Shown here piece by piece: positions 19,501 to 27,602 of a stretch of 64,000 bases of DNA; the stretch's first letter is position 1; each line of letters begins with the position of its first letter. The stretch spans positions 1 to 64,000 of the forward strand of contig NZ_JAOBPP010000012.1 in the NCBI RefSeq assembly GCF_025574465.1, in the 5' to 3' direction. The notes below the pieces were generated by a model. The model saw only the letters and a program-made list of their open reading frames with translations, was not told the DNA's origin and searched no databases. The position numbers and the translations under genes were made by a program. The DNA comes from Kordiimonas aestuarii. GTDB taxonomy: Bacteria; Pseudomonadota; Alphaproteobacteria; Sphingomonadales; Kordiimonadaceae.

Positions 19501-20507
19501 AATATGAAATTCATAAACTGCCGTTTGATTTCACCTTGCTGACGGGTACCGGCACGGGCTTCACCAATGAATGGGCTTATCATCAGCGCGCGCTGCGCCC
19601 GAATGTGAAGTTCCTGCCGGTGGAGCAGTTCGACCCGCGAGACTATGACGTTTGCATCATGCATTTTGATGAAAACGTCCTGTGTTCGGACCTATGCAAC
19701 GGCATTATCGGGCCGGACTGGGGCCACAGCTTCAAATGGTTCCTTGAAAATGTACCGTTGCCGAAAGTTGCCATCTGCCATGGTACACCACCGTTCAAGG
19801 GTCAATATGGCCAAAACCCAGAAGAAATCAGGGATTTTGAGATTCATCAGCATGAGGTGGAACGCCTGCGCCATCTGCTGTCGGACGTTATGGTTATCTG
19901 CAATTCACACCAGGCGGCGCTTGAGTGGGGCTTCAAGAAAAGCCGGGTCATCTGGCATGGTGTGGACCCGCAGGAATTCCCGCCTGGCACCCATGACCTG
20001 GACATCCTGAGCGTTGGGTCTGACTGGAATCGGCCGCATTACCGTGGTGTCCATATGCTTGAACGCATTCTTGAAGCACTTGGCGGCGGCTACACTTCGT
20101 CAAGCCATAAGCATTTTGTCGGGGGTATGCCAGCCCCCCATGATGCACGCTTCCAGCAACTGCGGTTCCGCCGCTGGGTTGACCATATCCGCCGCCACAA
20201 GCTTTACCTCAACACCACACTTCGCTCGCCGATGCCGCGTTCGCGCAGCGAAGCCATGATGTGCGGTGTTATCCCGGTCACGCTCAATAACCACGATGCA
20301 GCAGCCTTCATCAGGCAAGGGGTGAACGGTTTCTATGGGGACAGCGAAGAAGAACTGATGGAATATATCAAATTCATCTGCAGGAACGACGGCCCACGCG
20401 AGAAAATCTCGAAGGCCGCCCGTATGACCGCCATGAACGTCTTTAACAACGACCGTTTTTTGGCTGACTGGATGGACAATCTGACAGACATGGGCCTGTT
20501 GGATTAG
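16566..20507 (+). CDS. Giant multidomain glycosyltransferase (repeat module, GT2, GT4)
   Basis: The protein has 1313 residues from ATG 16566, which is 13 bases after AAAGG; a TTG at 16557 in the same frame is an alternative. Residues about 25-270 contain three copies of a module of the form FY...NPDV..AG..P..HF...G..EGR.P. Residues about 310-600 are a beta-rich region followed by a Rossmann-like segment of unknown role. Residues about 652-890 are a GT2 domain (VVIVSVLYKK, VVLVDDCSPDGSY, SVIDCDCLINDDYV as the metal site, GFGWEDVELGARI). Residues about 966-1313 are GT-B-like (FDENVLC, VICNSHQAALEWG, SRSEAMMCGVIPVTL). It precedes an asparagine-synthetase-like gene by 21 bases, so they are likely co-transcribed. 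Confidence 0.87.
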   Translation: MGAKYSEGLVKLVRDWFAQSGRVAQDFYMQNNPDVEKAGIAPVDHFVEHGLFEGRDPHPDYRSSDIALILKDCRLQHDEIPLLAYLSRHVGDDDAMAEGQVEELLEKIPALQGDAHFGHLRALRDFVLRSDIFNPKFYLKKYGDVGEVGADPVLHFVLYGAGEGRLPSERFARFLDLLNADRSADDKVSVLDGVEYLQKVGIRTLEVFNAGVPHDLIFYALEHKFFDVAFYNAKSGSRQALREDAILHFIRKGEHVGRRASHYYSKGRLHQFASYYGTAPGLSLFWNFIRIAQEKKFTTWSAGCRSLAACSDWVTPGKMGIVFRQGAVREEWSIGASQVPGDRYRYPLFAGVENALTIPFVVDRRKAEMLEIRSVALHGEQAVLRYVIEDANGASVARTGRLVLRQDDEPCTISVPLMAYHFEIEASRYFLKIWLEDEQADVDIVGANFDAAFHFRRAPSFQGLELQHAQHLPALRDNATDDVVLWFGAPGKSRSALARSYLGEYFEGAIIIDALALKHFEDFLAILPTCKVAVFDAGRFGAASKFFGVSTDQLVTALTRSGTVTAGIAFTDEKPRNITNFIDVLIELEASGAGPEDEKNTPPEEDDDEAHVVAADWWCNRLRPWQAETEPKPIDPPYTVTRLQEACFDLPALPHVVIVSVLYKKAEVVQGFLEAINRQTYQGPLSVVLVDDCSPDGSYETALRAVKETEETRGAHISVHVIQNSENSGNCLSRNTGIKYVEGDIYSVIDCDCLINDDYVTAHLKEHLHGQANVVVGPLNLETHGRPAWDLLHELESSRDKVLASMNMQDDVLYEGFVNTITRNLSVRREWIETFGGFDPDFSYSARKNSGFGWEDVELGARIYKSGANIAFTPDAFSLHQSHGTSVPVERQIVGSATNFNKLFKKHPDIALAARRWSTDTAMRIGDWAKGSDVEHPELEKMRQRFDASRKLLAPFIKRWRRPSKRLRVVSLRWHVPHQYEIHKLPFDFTLLTGTGTGFTNEWAYHQRALRPNVKFLPVEQFDPRDYDVCIMHFDENVLCSDLCNGIIGPDWGHSFKWFLENVPLPKVAICHGTPPFKGQYGQNPEEIRDFEIHQHEVERLRHLLSDVMVICNSHQAALEWGFKKSRVIWHGVDPQEFPPGTHDLDILSVGSDWNRPHYRGVHMLERILEALGGGYTSSSHKHFVGGMPAPHDARFQQLRFRRWVDHIRRHKLYLNTTLRSPMPRSRSEAMMCGVIPVTLNNHDAAAFIRQGVNGFYGDSEEELMEYIKFICRNDGPREKISKAARMTAMNVFNNDRFLADWMDNLTDMGLLD

Positions 20508-20528
20508 GGCGCGGATCGGAGACTTTAT

Positions 20529-22307
20529 ATGTGTGGCATTGCAGGAATTTTTCTCAAGAAATCAGCCGACCGCGCTTATGTGGATACAGCTACGGATATC
20601 ATGCAGAAAGCCATTTTCCACCGGGGGCCAGACTCTTTTGGCGCCCATGTGGAGGATGACCGCGCGTTCCTTAATCGTCGCTTGGCGATTGTTGGTATCG
20701 CAGGTGGAGAACAGCCGATCTACGGTGCCGACAAGAAGGCGGGCATTGTCTATAACGGCGAGGTCTATAATTACCGGGAACTGCGTGAAGACCTGCGCGG
20801 CAAGGGCCATGCGTTTGCAACTCATACAGACACGGAAGTGGTGCTGAAAAACTACCTTGAAAAAGGTGTCGATAGTTTTGCCGACCTCGAGGGCATGTTC
20901 GGGCTTTGCATCTGGGACGAACGCAGTGACGAGATTGTGCTGGCGCGCGACAGCTTCGGGATGAAACCCCTGTATCTGTACGAAGATGCGGAGAAGTTTG
21001 TTTTTGCGTCGGAGTTGAATGCGATCCTTGAGGTGCCGGGCGTCGATGCGTCCCTGAGCGCTGACGGCCTGCAAAGCTACCTGACGTTCCGCTACTGTGT
21101 TGGCGGGCATACGCTCTTCAGGAATATCCGCCGCATTGAGCCGGGCACCTATGTCAAGCTGTCCCGCAAGGGGGCGTATCACTTCTCCTTTTCTGATTTG
21201 TCTGAGCTTCGGCCGGAGCCGTTTGCGGGAACATATGAAGAGGCGAAAGAAGAGCTGCACGCGCTTTTGCTGAAGTCGGTGAAGATGCACCTGATCGGGG
21301 AGGTGCCGATTGCGCTTCTGTTGTCAGGCGGGGTGGATTCATCGGTTCTTGCAGGCATCTTGCATGAGCTTGGCACCAATATGGAATGTTTCAACATCGG
21401 TTTCGATGAGGTGAACGAGTTTGAATTTTCCACGGCGGTGGCGGATAAATACGGCTTCAAGATGCATAATATCGAGCTTTCGGCTGCGGCAATGGAAAGT
21501 GAGTTTGAAGCGATCGTCTCCGGCCTTGATGAACCCATCGCGGACCCCGCCCAGATTCCGCTTCACATCCTGTCGCGCGAGGTGAAGAAGTCTGCAACCG
21601 TGGTGCTGTCGGGCGAGGGTGCGGATGAACTGTTTTGCGGCTATCCGCAATATTGGCGCTGCCGGGATGAGATTTCGCACAGCGCCAGCCTGCCGACCTA
21701 TCTGAAAAACAGCTATTATTTCCTCAACAACAACCAGTACCTGAAGCAACCGGGCGGCAACGGCCTGTGGCCAACAACGCGCAAGTATTTTGCCGGCAGC
21801 ACGACATTTGGTGCGATGTCCAAATACGACTTCAAGACGTGGGTGCCGGATAACCTGATGATGAAGGCAGACAAAATTGCCATGAAACATTCCCTTGAGG
21901 GGCGGTTCCCGTTCCTCAACAGGGAGATCATGAACTTTGCGCAGTCCTTGCCGACAGAATTCCTGCTGGGGCAGGACGGCACCAGCAAACGCCTGCTGAA
22001 GGATACTTTCGAACGCTTGCTGCCTTCCAAGGTGCTCAAGCGGCCGAAGATGGGCTTTACAGTGCCCACAGGCACCCTGCTGAAGCACTTCAAGGATTTA
22101 TATCTGGACTCTATCAGCATGCTTCGGGACACTGAGGTGGACGAGTTTCTGGAACTGCAAAAGATCGAGGATTCTTTCACAAGCTTCCTGAACGGTCGCG
22201 ATGATTTTGCGCTCCGCTGCTGGACGACCATGATTTTGTGCGTCTGGCTTGCGGGCAAAAAGAGAAGCCAGACCAGTTTTGGTCAGGATCGCGCAATCGC
22301 AAGCTAG
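20529..22307 (+). CDS. asnB: Glutamine-hydrolysing asparagine synthase-like amidotransferase
   Basis: The 592-residue protein has the class II glutamine amidotransferase N-terminus MCGIAGIF with catalytic Cys2, followed by the HRGPDSFG and NGEVYNYRELR glutamine-site motifs. The synthetase half has the PP-loop LLLSGGVDSS and the SGEGADELF segment. The family makes asparagine from aspartate, ATP and glutamine. In glycan loci close relatives are thought to amidate uronic-acid carboxyls, and the context favours that here. It sits between a glycosyltransferase and a methyltransferase with small gaps and good ribosome sites (CGGAGAC here). A plain asparagine-synthetase role cannot be excluded. Confidence 0.9.
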   Translation: MCGIAGIFLKKSADRAYVDTATDIMQKAIFHRGPDSFGAHVEDDRAFLNRRLAIVGIAGGEQPIYGADKKAGIVYNGEVYNYRELREDLRGKGHAFATHTDTEVVLKNYLEKGVDSFADLEGMFGLCIWDERSDEIVLARDSFGMKPLYLYEDAEKFVFASELNAILEVPGVDASLSADGLQSYLTFRYCVGGHTLFRNIRRIEPGTYVKLSRKGAYHFSFSDLSELRPEPFAGTYEEAKEELHALLLKSVKMHLIGEVPIALLLSGGVDSSVLAGILHELGTNMECFNIGFDEVNEFEFSTAVADKYGFKMHNIELSAAAMESEFEAIVSGLDEPIADPAQIPLHILSREVKKSATVVLSGEGADELFCGYPQYWRCRDEISHSASLPTYLKNSYYFLNNNQYLKQPGGNGLWPTTRKYFAGSTTFGAMSKYDFKTWVPDNLMMKADKIAMKHSLEGRFPFLNREIMNFAQSLPTEFLLGQDGTSKRLLKDTFERLLPSKVLKRPKMGFTVPTGTLLKHFKDLYLDSISMLRDTEVDEFLELQKIEDSFTSFLNGRDDFALRCWTTMILCVWLAGKKRSQTSFGQDRAIAS

Positions 22308-22328
22308 AGCGCGCCGAGGAGGACAGCA

Positions 22329-23015
22329 ATGTTCAGCCACTATTACGACAAAGACCGGATTGCTTCGCTGGTGGGGGAAGATAACCACCGCGGCGTTATT
22401 GGTGGTTTGTGGGAAGAAGTGGGGGTGATGCAGTTTGCGCTCTTGCGCCAGCATGGCCTGCGCCCCGACCATCGCCTGCTGGATATTGGCTGCGGCAGCC
22501 TGCGCGGCGGCGTGCACTTTGTACCTTTCCTTGATGCAGGTAACTACTGGGGCACCGACCTGAACCAGTCTTTGCTGGACGCAGGCTACGAGAAAGAGAT
22601 TCTACCGCAGGACTGGGCTGAGCGGTTGCCGAAGGCACAACTGGTTGAAGATGCCGAGTTTGACCTGCCGGGTGTCACCGGCAAGTTTGACTTTGTGCTG
22701 GCTCAGTCCCTGTTTACACATTTACCGCTGAACCACCTGCGACTGTGTCTGGAGAAAGTCCAGGCCGCGGTCAGGGCTGGTGGCAAGTTTTTGTTCACCT
22801 ATTTTGAAATTCCAGCGGATGCGGCTTATAGCCTGCCCTTCAAGCATAAGGTTGGCGGTGTCACAACCTTTGCGCACAAGGATCCTTACCATTACAAGGT
22901 GGCTGATCTGGAGTTCGCTACAAAGGGTACGGATTGGTTATTGGAAGAAGCCGGGCCTTGGGGGCATCCGCGCGCGCAGAATTGTGCGGTGCTGCGCAAG
23001 GTGGGCTCCGCCTGA
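22329..23015 (+). CDS. Class I SAM-dependent methyltransferase
   Basis: The 228-residue protein has motif I LLDIGCGSLRGG and an acidic end of strand 2 (YWGTDLN), which bind S-adenosylmethionine, plus motif IV FDFVLAQSLFTHL and post-motif GGKFLFTYFE. No membrane segment is seen. An AGGAGGA ribosome site precedes ATG, 21 bases after the AsnB-like gene. It probably O- or N-methylates a sugar or sugar amide of the glycan. The acceptor is not predictable from sequence. Confidence 0.87.
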   Translation: MFSHYYDKDRIASLVGEDNHRGVIGGLWEEVGVMQFALLRQHGLRPDHRLLDIGCGSLRGGVHFVPFLDAGNYWGTDLNQSLLDAGYEKEILPQDWAERLPKAQLVEDAEFDLPGVTGKFDFVLAQSLFTHLPLNHLRLCLEKVQAAVRAGGKFLFTYFEIPADAAYSLPFKHKVGGVTTFAHKDPYHYKVADLEFATKGTDWLLEEAGPWGHPRAQNCAVLRKVGSA

Positions 23016-23094
23016 TTTTTGATCGTGATTTGACAGTGGCTCAGGCGCGCCGTGGTGCGCGCGGCCATACGGGTAAATTGAGAGGGTAGAAAAA

Positions 23095-23871
23095 GTGAAG
23101 GCTGTGATTTTGGCGGGAGGCCTCGGCACCCGGATCAGCGAAGAGACGCAGACGAAACCTAAGCCGATGGTGGAGATTGGTGGGCGTCCGATCCTTTGGC
23201 ACGTGATGAAGATCTATGCGGCCCACGGCATTACTGATTTCATCATCTGCTGTGGCTATAAGGGCTATATGATCAAGGAGTATTTCGCGAACTATTTCCT
23301 GCACACCTCCGACGTCACCTTCGACCTCAAGAAAAACTCTATGGAGGTACATGAAAAGCGCGCCGAGCCATGGCGGGTTACCCTCATCGATACCGGTGAT
23401 AGCTCCATGACCGGCGGGCGATTGCGCCGTGTGGCAGGCCACCTAGAGGGTGAGGAGCAATTCTGCTTCACCTATGGTGACGGTGTCGGCGATATCAACG
23501 TCACCGAAGCGGTCAAATTCCATAAGGAGCACGGCAAGCTGGCTACGCTGACCGCGACAGTTCCGCCCGGGCGCTTTGGTGCGCTGGATATTGGCAACAA
23601 CGGCTCCGTCAATACCTTCAAGGAAAAGCCGAAAGGTGACGGCGCACGCGTGAACGGTGGCTTTTTTGTCCTTTCCCCCAAGGTGATCGACTATATCGAG
23701 GGTGATACCACAACCTGGGAACAGGAACCGCTGATGCGGCTGGCAAATGAAGGCCAGTTAATGGCCTATGAGCATGACGGTTATTGGCAGCCGATGGATA
23801 CGCTGCAGGATAAAAACAAGCTCAACGCGCTGTGGGACAGCGGGAATGTGCCTTGGAAAATTTGGGAGTAA
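23095..23871 (+). CDS. rfbF: Glucose-1-phosphate cytidylyltransferase
   Basis: This enzyme makes CDP-glucose from CTP and glucose-1-phosphate, committing carbon to CDP-6-deoxysugars. The 258 residues match the RfbF family length. Key motifs are [49 protein letters not shown] with the metal-binding Asp, [14 protein letters not shown] and [11 protein letters not shown]. The start is GTG, preceded by GAGAGGG. It is followed by rfbG after 6 bases, forming the start of a five-gene cassette ending at 27538. Confidence 0.96.
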   Translation: MKAVILAGGLGTRISEETQTKPKPMVEIGGRPILWHVMKIYAAHGITDFIICCGYKGYMIKEYFANYFLHTSDVTFDLKKNSMEVHEKRAEPWRVTLIDTGDSSMTGGRLRRVAGHLEGEEQFCFTYGDGVGDINVTEAVKFHKEHGKLATLTATVPPGRFGALDIGNNGSVNTFKEKPKGDGARVNGGFFVLSPKVIDYIEGDTTTWEQEPLMRLANEGQLMAYEHDGYWQPMDTLQDKNKLNALWDSGNVPWKIWE

Positions 23872-23877
23872 GTACGG

Positions 23878-24981
23878 GTGTTCGGTAACATTTATAGCGG
23901 CAAGAAGGTTCTGATCACCGGGCACACCGGCTTCAAGGGGACGTGGCTGACAACGTGGCTTCTCAAGCTTGGTGCCAGGGTTTATGGCATCTCGGACGAG
24001 ATACCGACCACCCCGTCCATGTTTGAAACCCTGGGCCTTGAGGACCATATCGACCATCATTTCTGTGATATCCGCGACCTGGATGCGCTCAGGAAAATTA
24101 TCCATGACGTCAAGCCTGACTTTCTGTTCCATCTGGCAGCGCAGGCGATTGTATCGGTTTCTTACGCTGACCCGCTCAAGACCATCAGCACAAATGTGAT
24201 CGGCACAGCCAACATTCTTGAAAGCCTGCGTGGCCTCGAGAACGAGTGTTCGGCGGTGATCATCACATCAGACAAATGTTATGAGAATGTCGAATGGGAG
24301 TGGGGTTACAAGGAGACCGACCATATGGGCGGGCGCGATATCTACAGCGGCTCAAAGGGTGCAGCTGAAGTTATCTTCCACTCCTATCACTGTTCCTTCT
24401 TCGACGGCAAAAACGACCATATCAGGCTGGCAACGGGGCGGGCCGGCAATGTGATTGGCGGTGGCGACTGGGCAAAGGACCGTATCGTTGTTGACTGCAT
24501 GAAAAGCTGGGCCGAAGGCAAGACGGTGGAAATCCGAAGCCCCGCGGCCACCCGACCTTGGCAGCATGTGCTTGAGCCGCTGAGCGGATATCTCACCCTT
24601 GGTGCACAATTGAGCCAGAACCGCGACCTGCACGGCCAGTCTTTCAACTTTGGCCCACAGGCGGAACAGAACCATACGGTGCTGGAACTGCTGGCCGATC
24701 TCAGCCGTCATTGGGATATCGAAGACATCGATAAAGCGTATCAGGTGACGGGCAATATCCCGTTCCATGAGGCGGGCCTTTTGAAGCTGAATTGTGACAA
24801 GGCGCTGTTTCACCTGAAATGGCAGGCCACGCTCAATTATCAGCAATGTGTGCAACTGGTCGGGGAATGGTACTATAAATTCTACCGCGATAAGGCCGAC
24901 ATGTTTGACTATACCAAAGCGCAGCTTGAGCAGTATGAAAGCGTGGCTGCACAGTCGTCGATCATCTGGGCGCAGCCATGA
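23878..24981 (+). CDS. rfbG: CDP-glucose 4,6-dehydratase
   Basis: This enzyme converts CDP-glucose to CDP-4-keto-6-deoxyglucose. The 367-residue extended SDR has TGHTGFKGTWL (a glycine-rich NAD motif typical of RfbG), HLAAQAIVSVSY, ITSDKCYEN, and the catalytic YSGSKGAAE. The segment TGRAGNVIGGGDWAKDRI and the RPWQHVLEPLSGYL block are diagnostic for CDP-glucose dehydratases. The start is GTG. It overlaps the next gene by 4 bases (ATGA). No rfbH-like 3-dehydratase gene is nearby, so the product is not expected to enter the 3,6-dideoxyhexose route. Confidence 0.96.
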   Translation: MFGNIYSGKKVLITGHTGFKGTWLTTWLLKLGARVYGISDEIPTTPSMFETLGLEDHIDHHFCDIRDLDALRKIIHDVKPDFLFHLAAQAIVSVSYADPLKTISTNVIGTANILESLRGLENECSAVIITSDKCYENVEWEWGYKETDHMGGRDIYSGSKGAAEVIFHSYHCSFFDGKNDHIRLATGRAGNVIGGGDWAKDRIVVDCMKSWAEGKTVEIRSPAATRPWQHVLEPLSGYLTLGAQLSQNRDLHGQSFNFGPQAEQNHTVLELLADLSRHWDIEDIDKAYQVTGNIPFHEAGLLKLNCDKALFHLKWQATLNYQQCVQLVGEWYYKFYRDKADMFDYTKAQLEQYESVAAQSSIIWAQP

Positions 24982-25406
24982 TGTCAGAGACGCTGCCGGA
25001 AGGGATTGAGCTGACCCCGCTGAAACGTATCCACCACCCGCAGGGTGACATCTATCATGCCCTGAAGGCATCTGAAGGATCGTTCAGCGAGTTTGGCGAG
25101 GCCTATTTCACCACGGTCACGCAGGGGGAAACCAAGGGCTGGAAACAGCACACCCGCATGACTATGAATTTGGTCGTTCCTGTTGGTGACGTTACATTCT
25201 TTTTGCGCCACGTCGAGACTGGTCAACATATGGCCGTCACTTTGGGCGCAGACAATTATTGCCGCCTGACAGTGGCGCCAGGCTATTGGATGGCGTTCAA
25301 GGGGGAGGGAAGTCCTCTGAATCTGGTGCTGAATATCGCCTCGATCGAGCATGACCCGGGTGAAGCGGTGAATGTGGCACTGGAAACCTACCCGCTGGAG
25401 CGGTGA
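24978..25406 (+). CDS. RmlC-like cupin, probable CDP-4-keto-6-deoxyhexose epimerase
   Basis: The 142-residue protein is shorter than RfbC (189) but follows the same beta-barrel pattern (FSEFGEAYFTTVTQGETKG, WKQHTRMTMNLVVPVGDV, LTVAPGYWMAFKG). It lies between CDP-glucose dehydratase and a reductase, overlapping the former by 4 bases, so the likely substrate is CDP-4-keto-6-deoxyglucose. Epimerisation at C3, C5 or both is inferred. The catalytic His seen in RfbC (LHFQ) is replaced by a different local sequence with KQHTRM, so the positions epimerised may differ. Confidence 0.75.
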   Translation: MMSETLPEGIELTPLKRIHHPQGDIYHALKASEGSFSEFGEAYFTTVTQGETKGWKQHTRMTMNLVVPVGDVTFFLRHVETGQHMAVTLGADNYCRLTVAPGYWMAFKGEGSPLNLVLNIASIEHDPGEAVNVALETYPLER

Positions 25407-25407
25407 C

Positions 25408-26280
25408 ATGAAACTGGCAATTACAGGTAGCTCAGGGTTGCTGGGGTCCACATTGACGGGCATGGCGGAGGAGCGCGGTGTGCCCGCACACAGCCTTGAC
25501 CGTGGCGCATTGACGGCCATGGGGCTGGTTGCCGCGCGCGAACAGCTACGCACGCTTGGCGCGGATACACTGGTGCACTGTGCGGCCAATACCGATGTCG
25601 AGTGGTGTGAGCAAAACGCACAAGCCTGCATGCGCGATAATGTCGGCCTGACCGAATTCCTGCTCAATGTGTGTGCGCCGCTCGGTATCAAATTTGTGTT
25701 TATCAGCAGCACGGGCATTTACGGCAATTATCAGGACAGGCCTTTTACCGACCATGACGCCGTGCACCCAACAACAGTGCATCATGCCAGCAAGTGGCAG
25801 GCCGAGCAGGTGGTGATGGCACTCAATGCGGCGCCGCTTGTGGTCCGTACCGGATGGCTTTTCGGCGGAGCGGCCAGTATGAAGAAAAACTTTGTTGCCA
25901 ACCGTATCCGCGAGGCGCGCGGCTGTGGTGGGACCATGCAATCGGACCAGAGCCAATGGGGCAACCCGACCTATACTCTGGACCTTGCGCACCATCTGCT
26001 ACGCTTCATTGAAGCCGGGCTGGTTGGTACGTTCAATTGTGTAAACGCGGGGCCGGCGACACGGTTCGATTATGTGTCAAGGATCGTGGCTTTGGCGGGT
26101 GAGCAGGTCGAGGTGCAGCCGACACCAGCCGCACATTTCAAACGCGTGGCGAAGGTTTCCCATAACGAAGCGGCGGTTTGCAGCAAACTTGAACAATTTG
26201 GCCTGTATGACATGCCGGATTGGCAGGAGAGTCTCGCCGCCTATATGAAGACGTTAGTGAAAGAGTTGGATAATGAGTGA
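25408..26280 (+). CDS. SDR-family nucleotide-sugar reductase (RmlD-like)
   Basis: The 290-residue protein begins at ATG 25408, two bases after the preceding stop; the open frame extends upstream but would overlap that gene. It has a Rossmann motif TGSSGLLGSTL, CAANTDVEWCE, the FISSTGIYGNY loop and an HHASKWQAE segment, in which His-x3-Lys stands where the SDR Tyr-x3-Lys normally occurs. It most resembles dTDP-4-dehydrorhamnose reductase. In this cassette it should reduce the CDP-4-keto-6-deoxyhexose to a CDP-6-deoxyhexose. The missing catalytic Tyr is notable if the alignment is right. It overlaps the next gene by 8 bases. Confidence 0.8.
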   Translation: MKLAITGSSGLLGSTLTGMAEERGVPAHSLDRGALTAMGLVAAREQLRTLGADTLVHCAANTDVEWCEQNAQACMRDNVGLTEFLLNVCAPLGIKFVFISSTGIYGNYQDRPFTDHDAVHPTTVHHASKWQAEQVVMALNAAPLVVRTGWLFGGAASMKKNFVANRIREARGCGGTMQSDQSQWGNPTYTLDLAHHLLRFIEAGLVGTFNCVNAGPATRFDYVSRIVALAGEQVEVQPTPAAHFKRVAKVSHNEAAVCSKLEQFGLYDMPDWQESLAAYMKTLVKELDNE

Positions 26281-27538
26281 GCATGTTGATGTGCTGGTGC
26301 TGGGGGCCGGGATTGCCGGGCTGGGCGCGGCTGAAAAAGCCAAACGCTGTGGCCGGGAGGCTGTGCTTTTCGAGGCGCAGGAAACAGCCGGTGGCCTTCT
26401 GGACAATTTTATTGTCAACGGCTTTCGGTTTGATAACGCGGTTCACCTCAGCTTCTCGGAAGACAAGGAAGTACGGGATATTTTTGACCGCACACCTTAC
26501 CTTACGCATCCGACAGATTCATTCAACTTTGATGAAGACCGCTGGCTCAAACACCCTGTGCAGAACAACCTTTACCCGCTTGAAGCCGAAGACAAGGTTG
26601 AACTGATCGAATCCTTTCTCGCCCGACCTGACAGCATGGCATCCGATGACTATGGCAACTGGCTCCTGCATCAGTATGGTGAGAAGATCACCGACCGCTT
26701 TCCGGGCCGATATACGCGCAAATACTGGCAGACAGACGCCAGGAACCTTTCCACAACCTGGATCGGGAAGCGTATGCGCCGCGCCGAACTGTCGGAAATT
26801 CTGTATGGTGCTGTAACCGACCAGACGCCAAACACTTATTACGCCAAAGAAATGCGTTATCCGAAAGAAGGCGGCTATAAGGCATTTATCGAACCGCTGA
26901 TCGAGGCGGCGACCATCCGCTGCGGGCACCGCGCGGTCGCCATTGATCTCAACGGTAAGTCAGTGCGCTTTGGCAACGGAAACGAGGTTACCTACACCAC
27001 ATTGGTTAACACGTTGCCATTGCCGCTTTTCGTGGCGCTGTGCGGTGTAACAAGAGGGCCACTGCACGATGCTGCCGCACAGTTGAAAGCCACGTCGATC
27101 GATCTCATCTCCGTCGGTTTCAACCGTAAGGTCACGGACTATCTTTGGTTTTACATGTATGACGAGGATATCCTCGCCAGCCGCGCCTACTCGCCGTCGA
27201 TCAAGTCGCCGGCGAACGCGCCGGATGGGTGCAGTTCTCTCCAGTTCGAGATTTACAACCCAGACAGAACCAGCCAGCACCAACCGGATGATTTGATCGA
27301 AAATGTTCGTTATGCGCTTGCCAAGATGAAACTGGCCACGGAAGACGACATTCTGTTCATGCACCACAAACATTTACCGTGGGGCAATGTGATCTTTTTC
27401 AAAGAGATGGAAAAACACCGGCAGGTCATTCGCGACTTTATGGCGGCGCAAAAGGTTGAAACCTGTGGGCGCTTTGGCGAGTGGGACTACCTCTGGAGTC
27501 ACCAGGCATTCCTCAGCGGATTGAATGTCAGTCTGTGA
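26273..27538 (+). CDS. FAD-dependent oxidoreductase / UDP-galactopyranose mutase-like protein
   Basis: The 421-residue protein has an N-terminal dinucleotide-binding motif (VLVLGAGIAGLGAAEKA, followed by VLFEAQETAGGL) typical of the amine oxidase, protoporphyrinogen oxidase and UDP-galactopyranose mutase group. The segment WLKHPVQNNLYPL recalls the substrate region of mutase-like flavoproteins in glycan loci. It overlaps the CDP-sugar reductase gene by 8 bases, so it belongs to the same pathway operon. It could form a furanose sugar or oxidise a sugar hydroxyl. The sequence does not decide between these. Confidence 0.75.
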   Translation: MSEHVDVLVLGAGIAGLGAAEKAKRCGREAVLFEAQETAGGLLDNFIVNGFRFDNAVHLSFSEDKEVRDIFDRTPYLTHPTDSFNFDEDRWLKHPVQNNLYPLEAEDKVELIESFLARPDSMASDDYGNWLLHQYGEKITDRFPGRYTRKYWQTDARNLSTTWIGKRMRRAELSEILYGAVTDQTPNTYYAKEMRYPKEGGYKAFIEPLIEAATIRCGHRAVAIDLNGKSVRFGNGNEVTYTTLVNTLPLPLFVALCGVTRGPLHDAAAQLKATSIDLISVGFNRKVTDYLWFYMYDEDILASRAYSPSIKSPANAPDGCSSLQFEIYNPDRTSQHQPDDLIENVRYALAKMKLATEDDILFMHHKHLPWGNVIFFKEMEKHRQVIRDFMAAQKVETCGRFGEWDYLWSHQAFLSGLNVSL

Positions 27539-27602
27539 CCCGTTAAGAGTGTAGCGAAGATCGCTGAACCATACTCCAACTGTTTCATGCAGGACGATAT
27601 TG

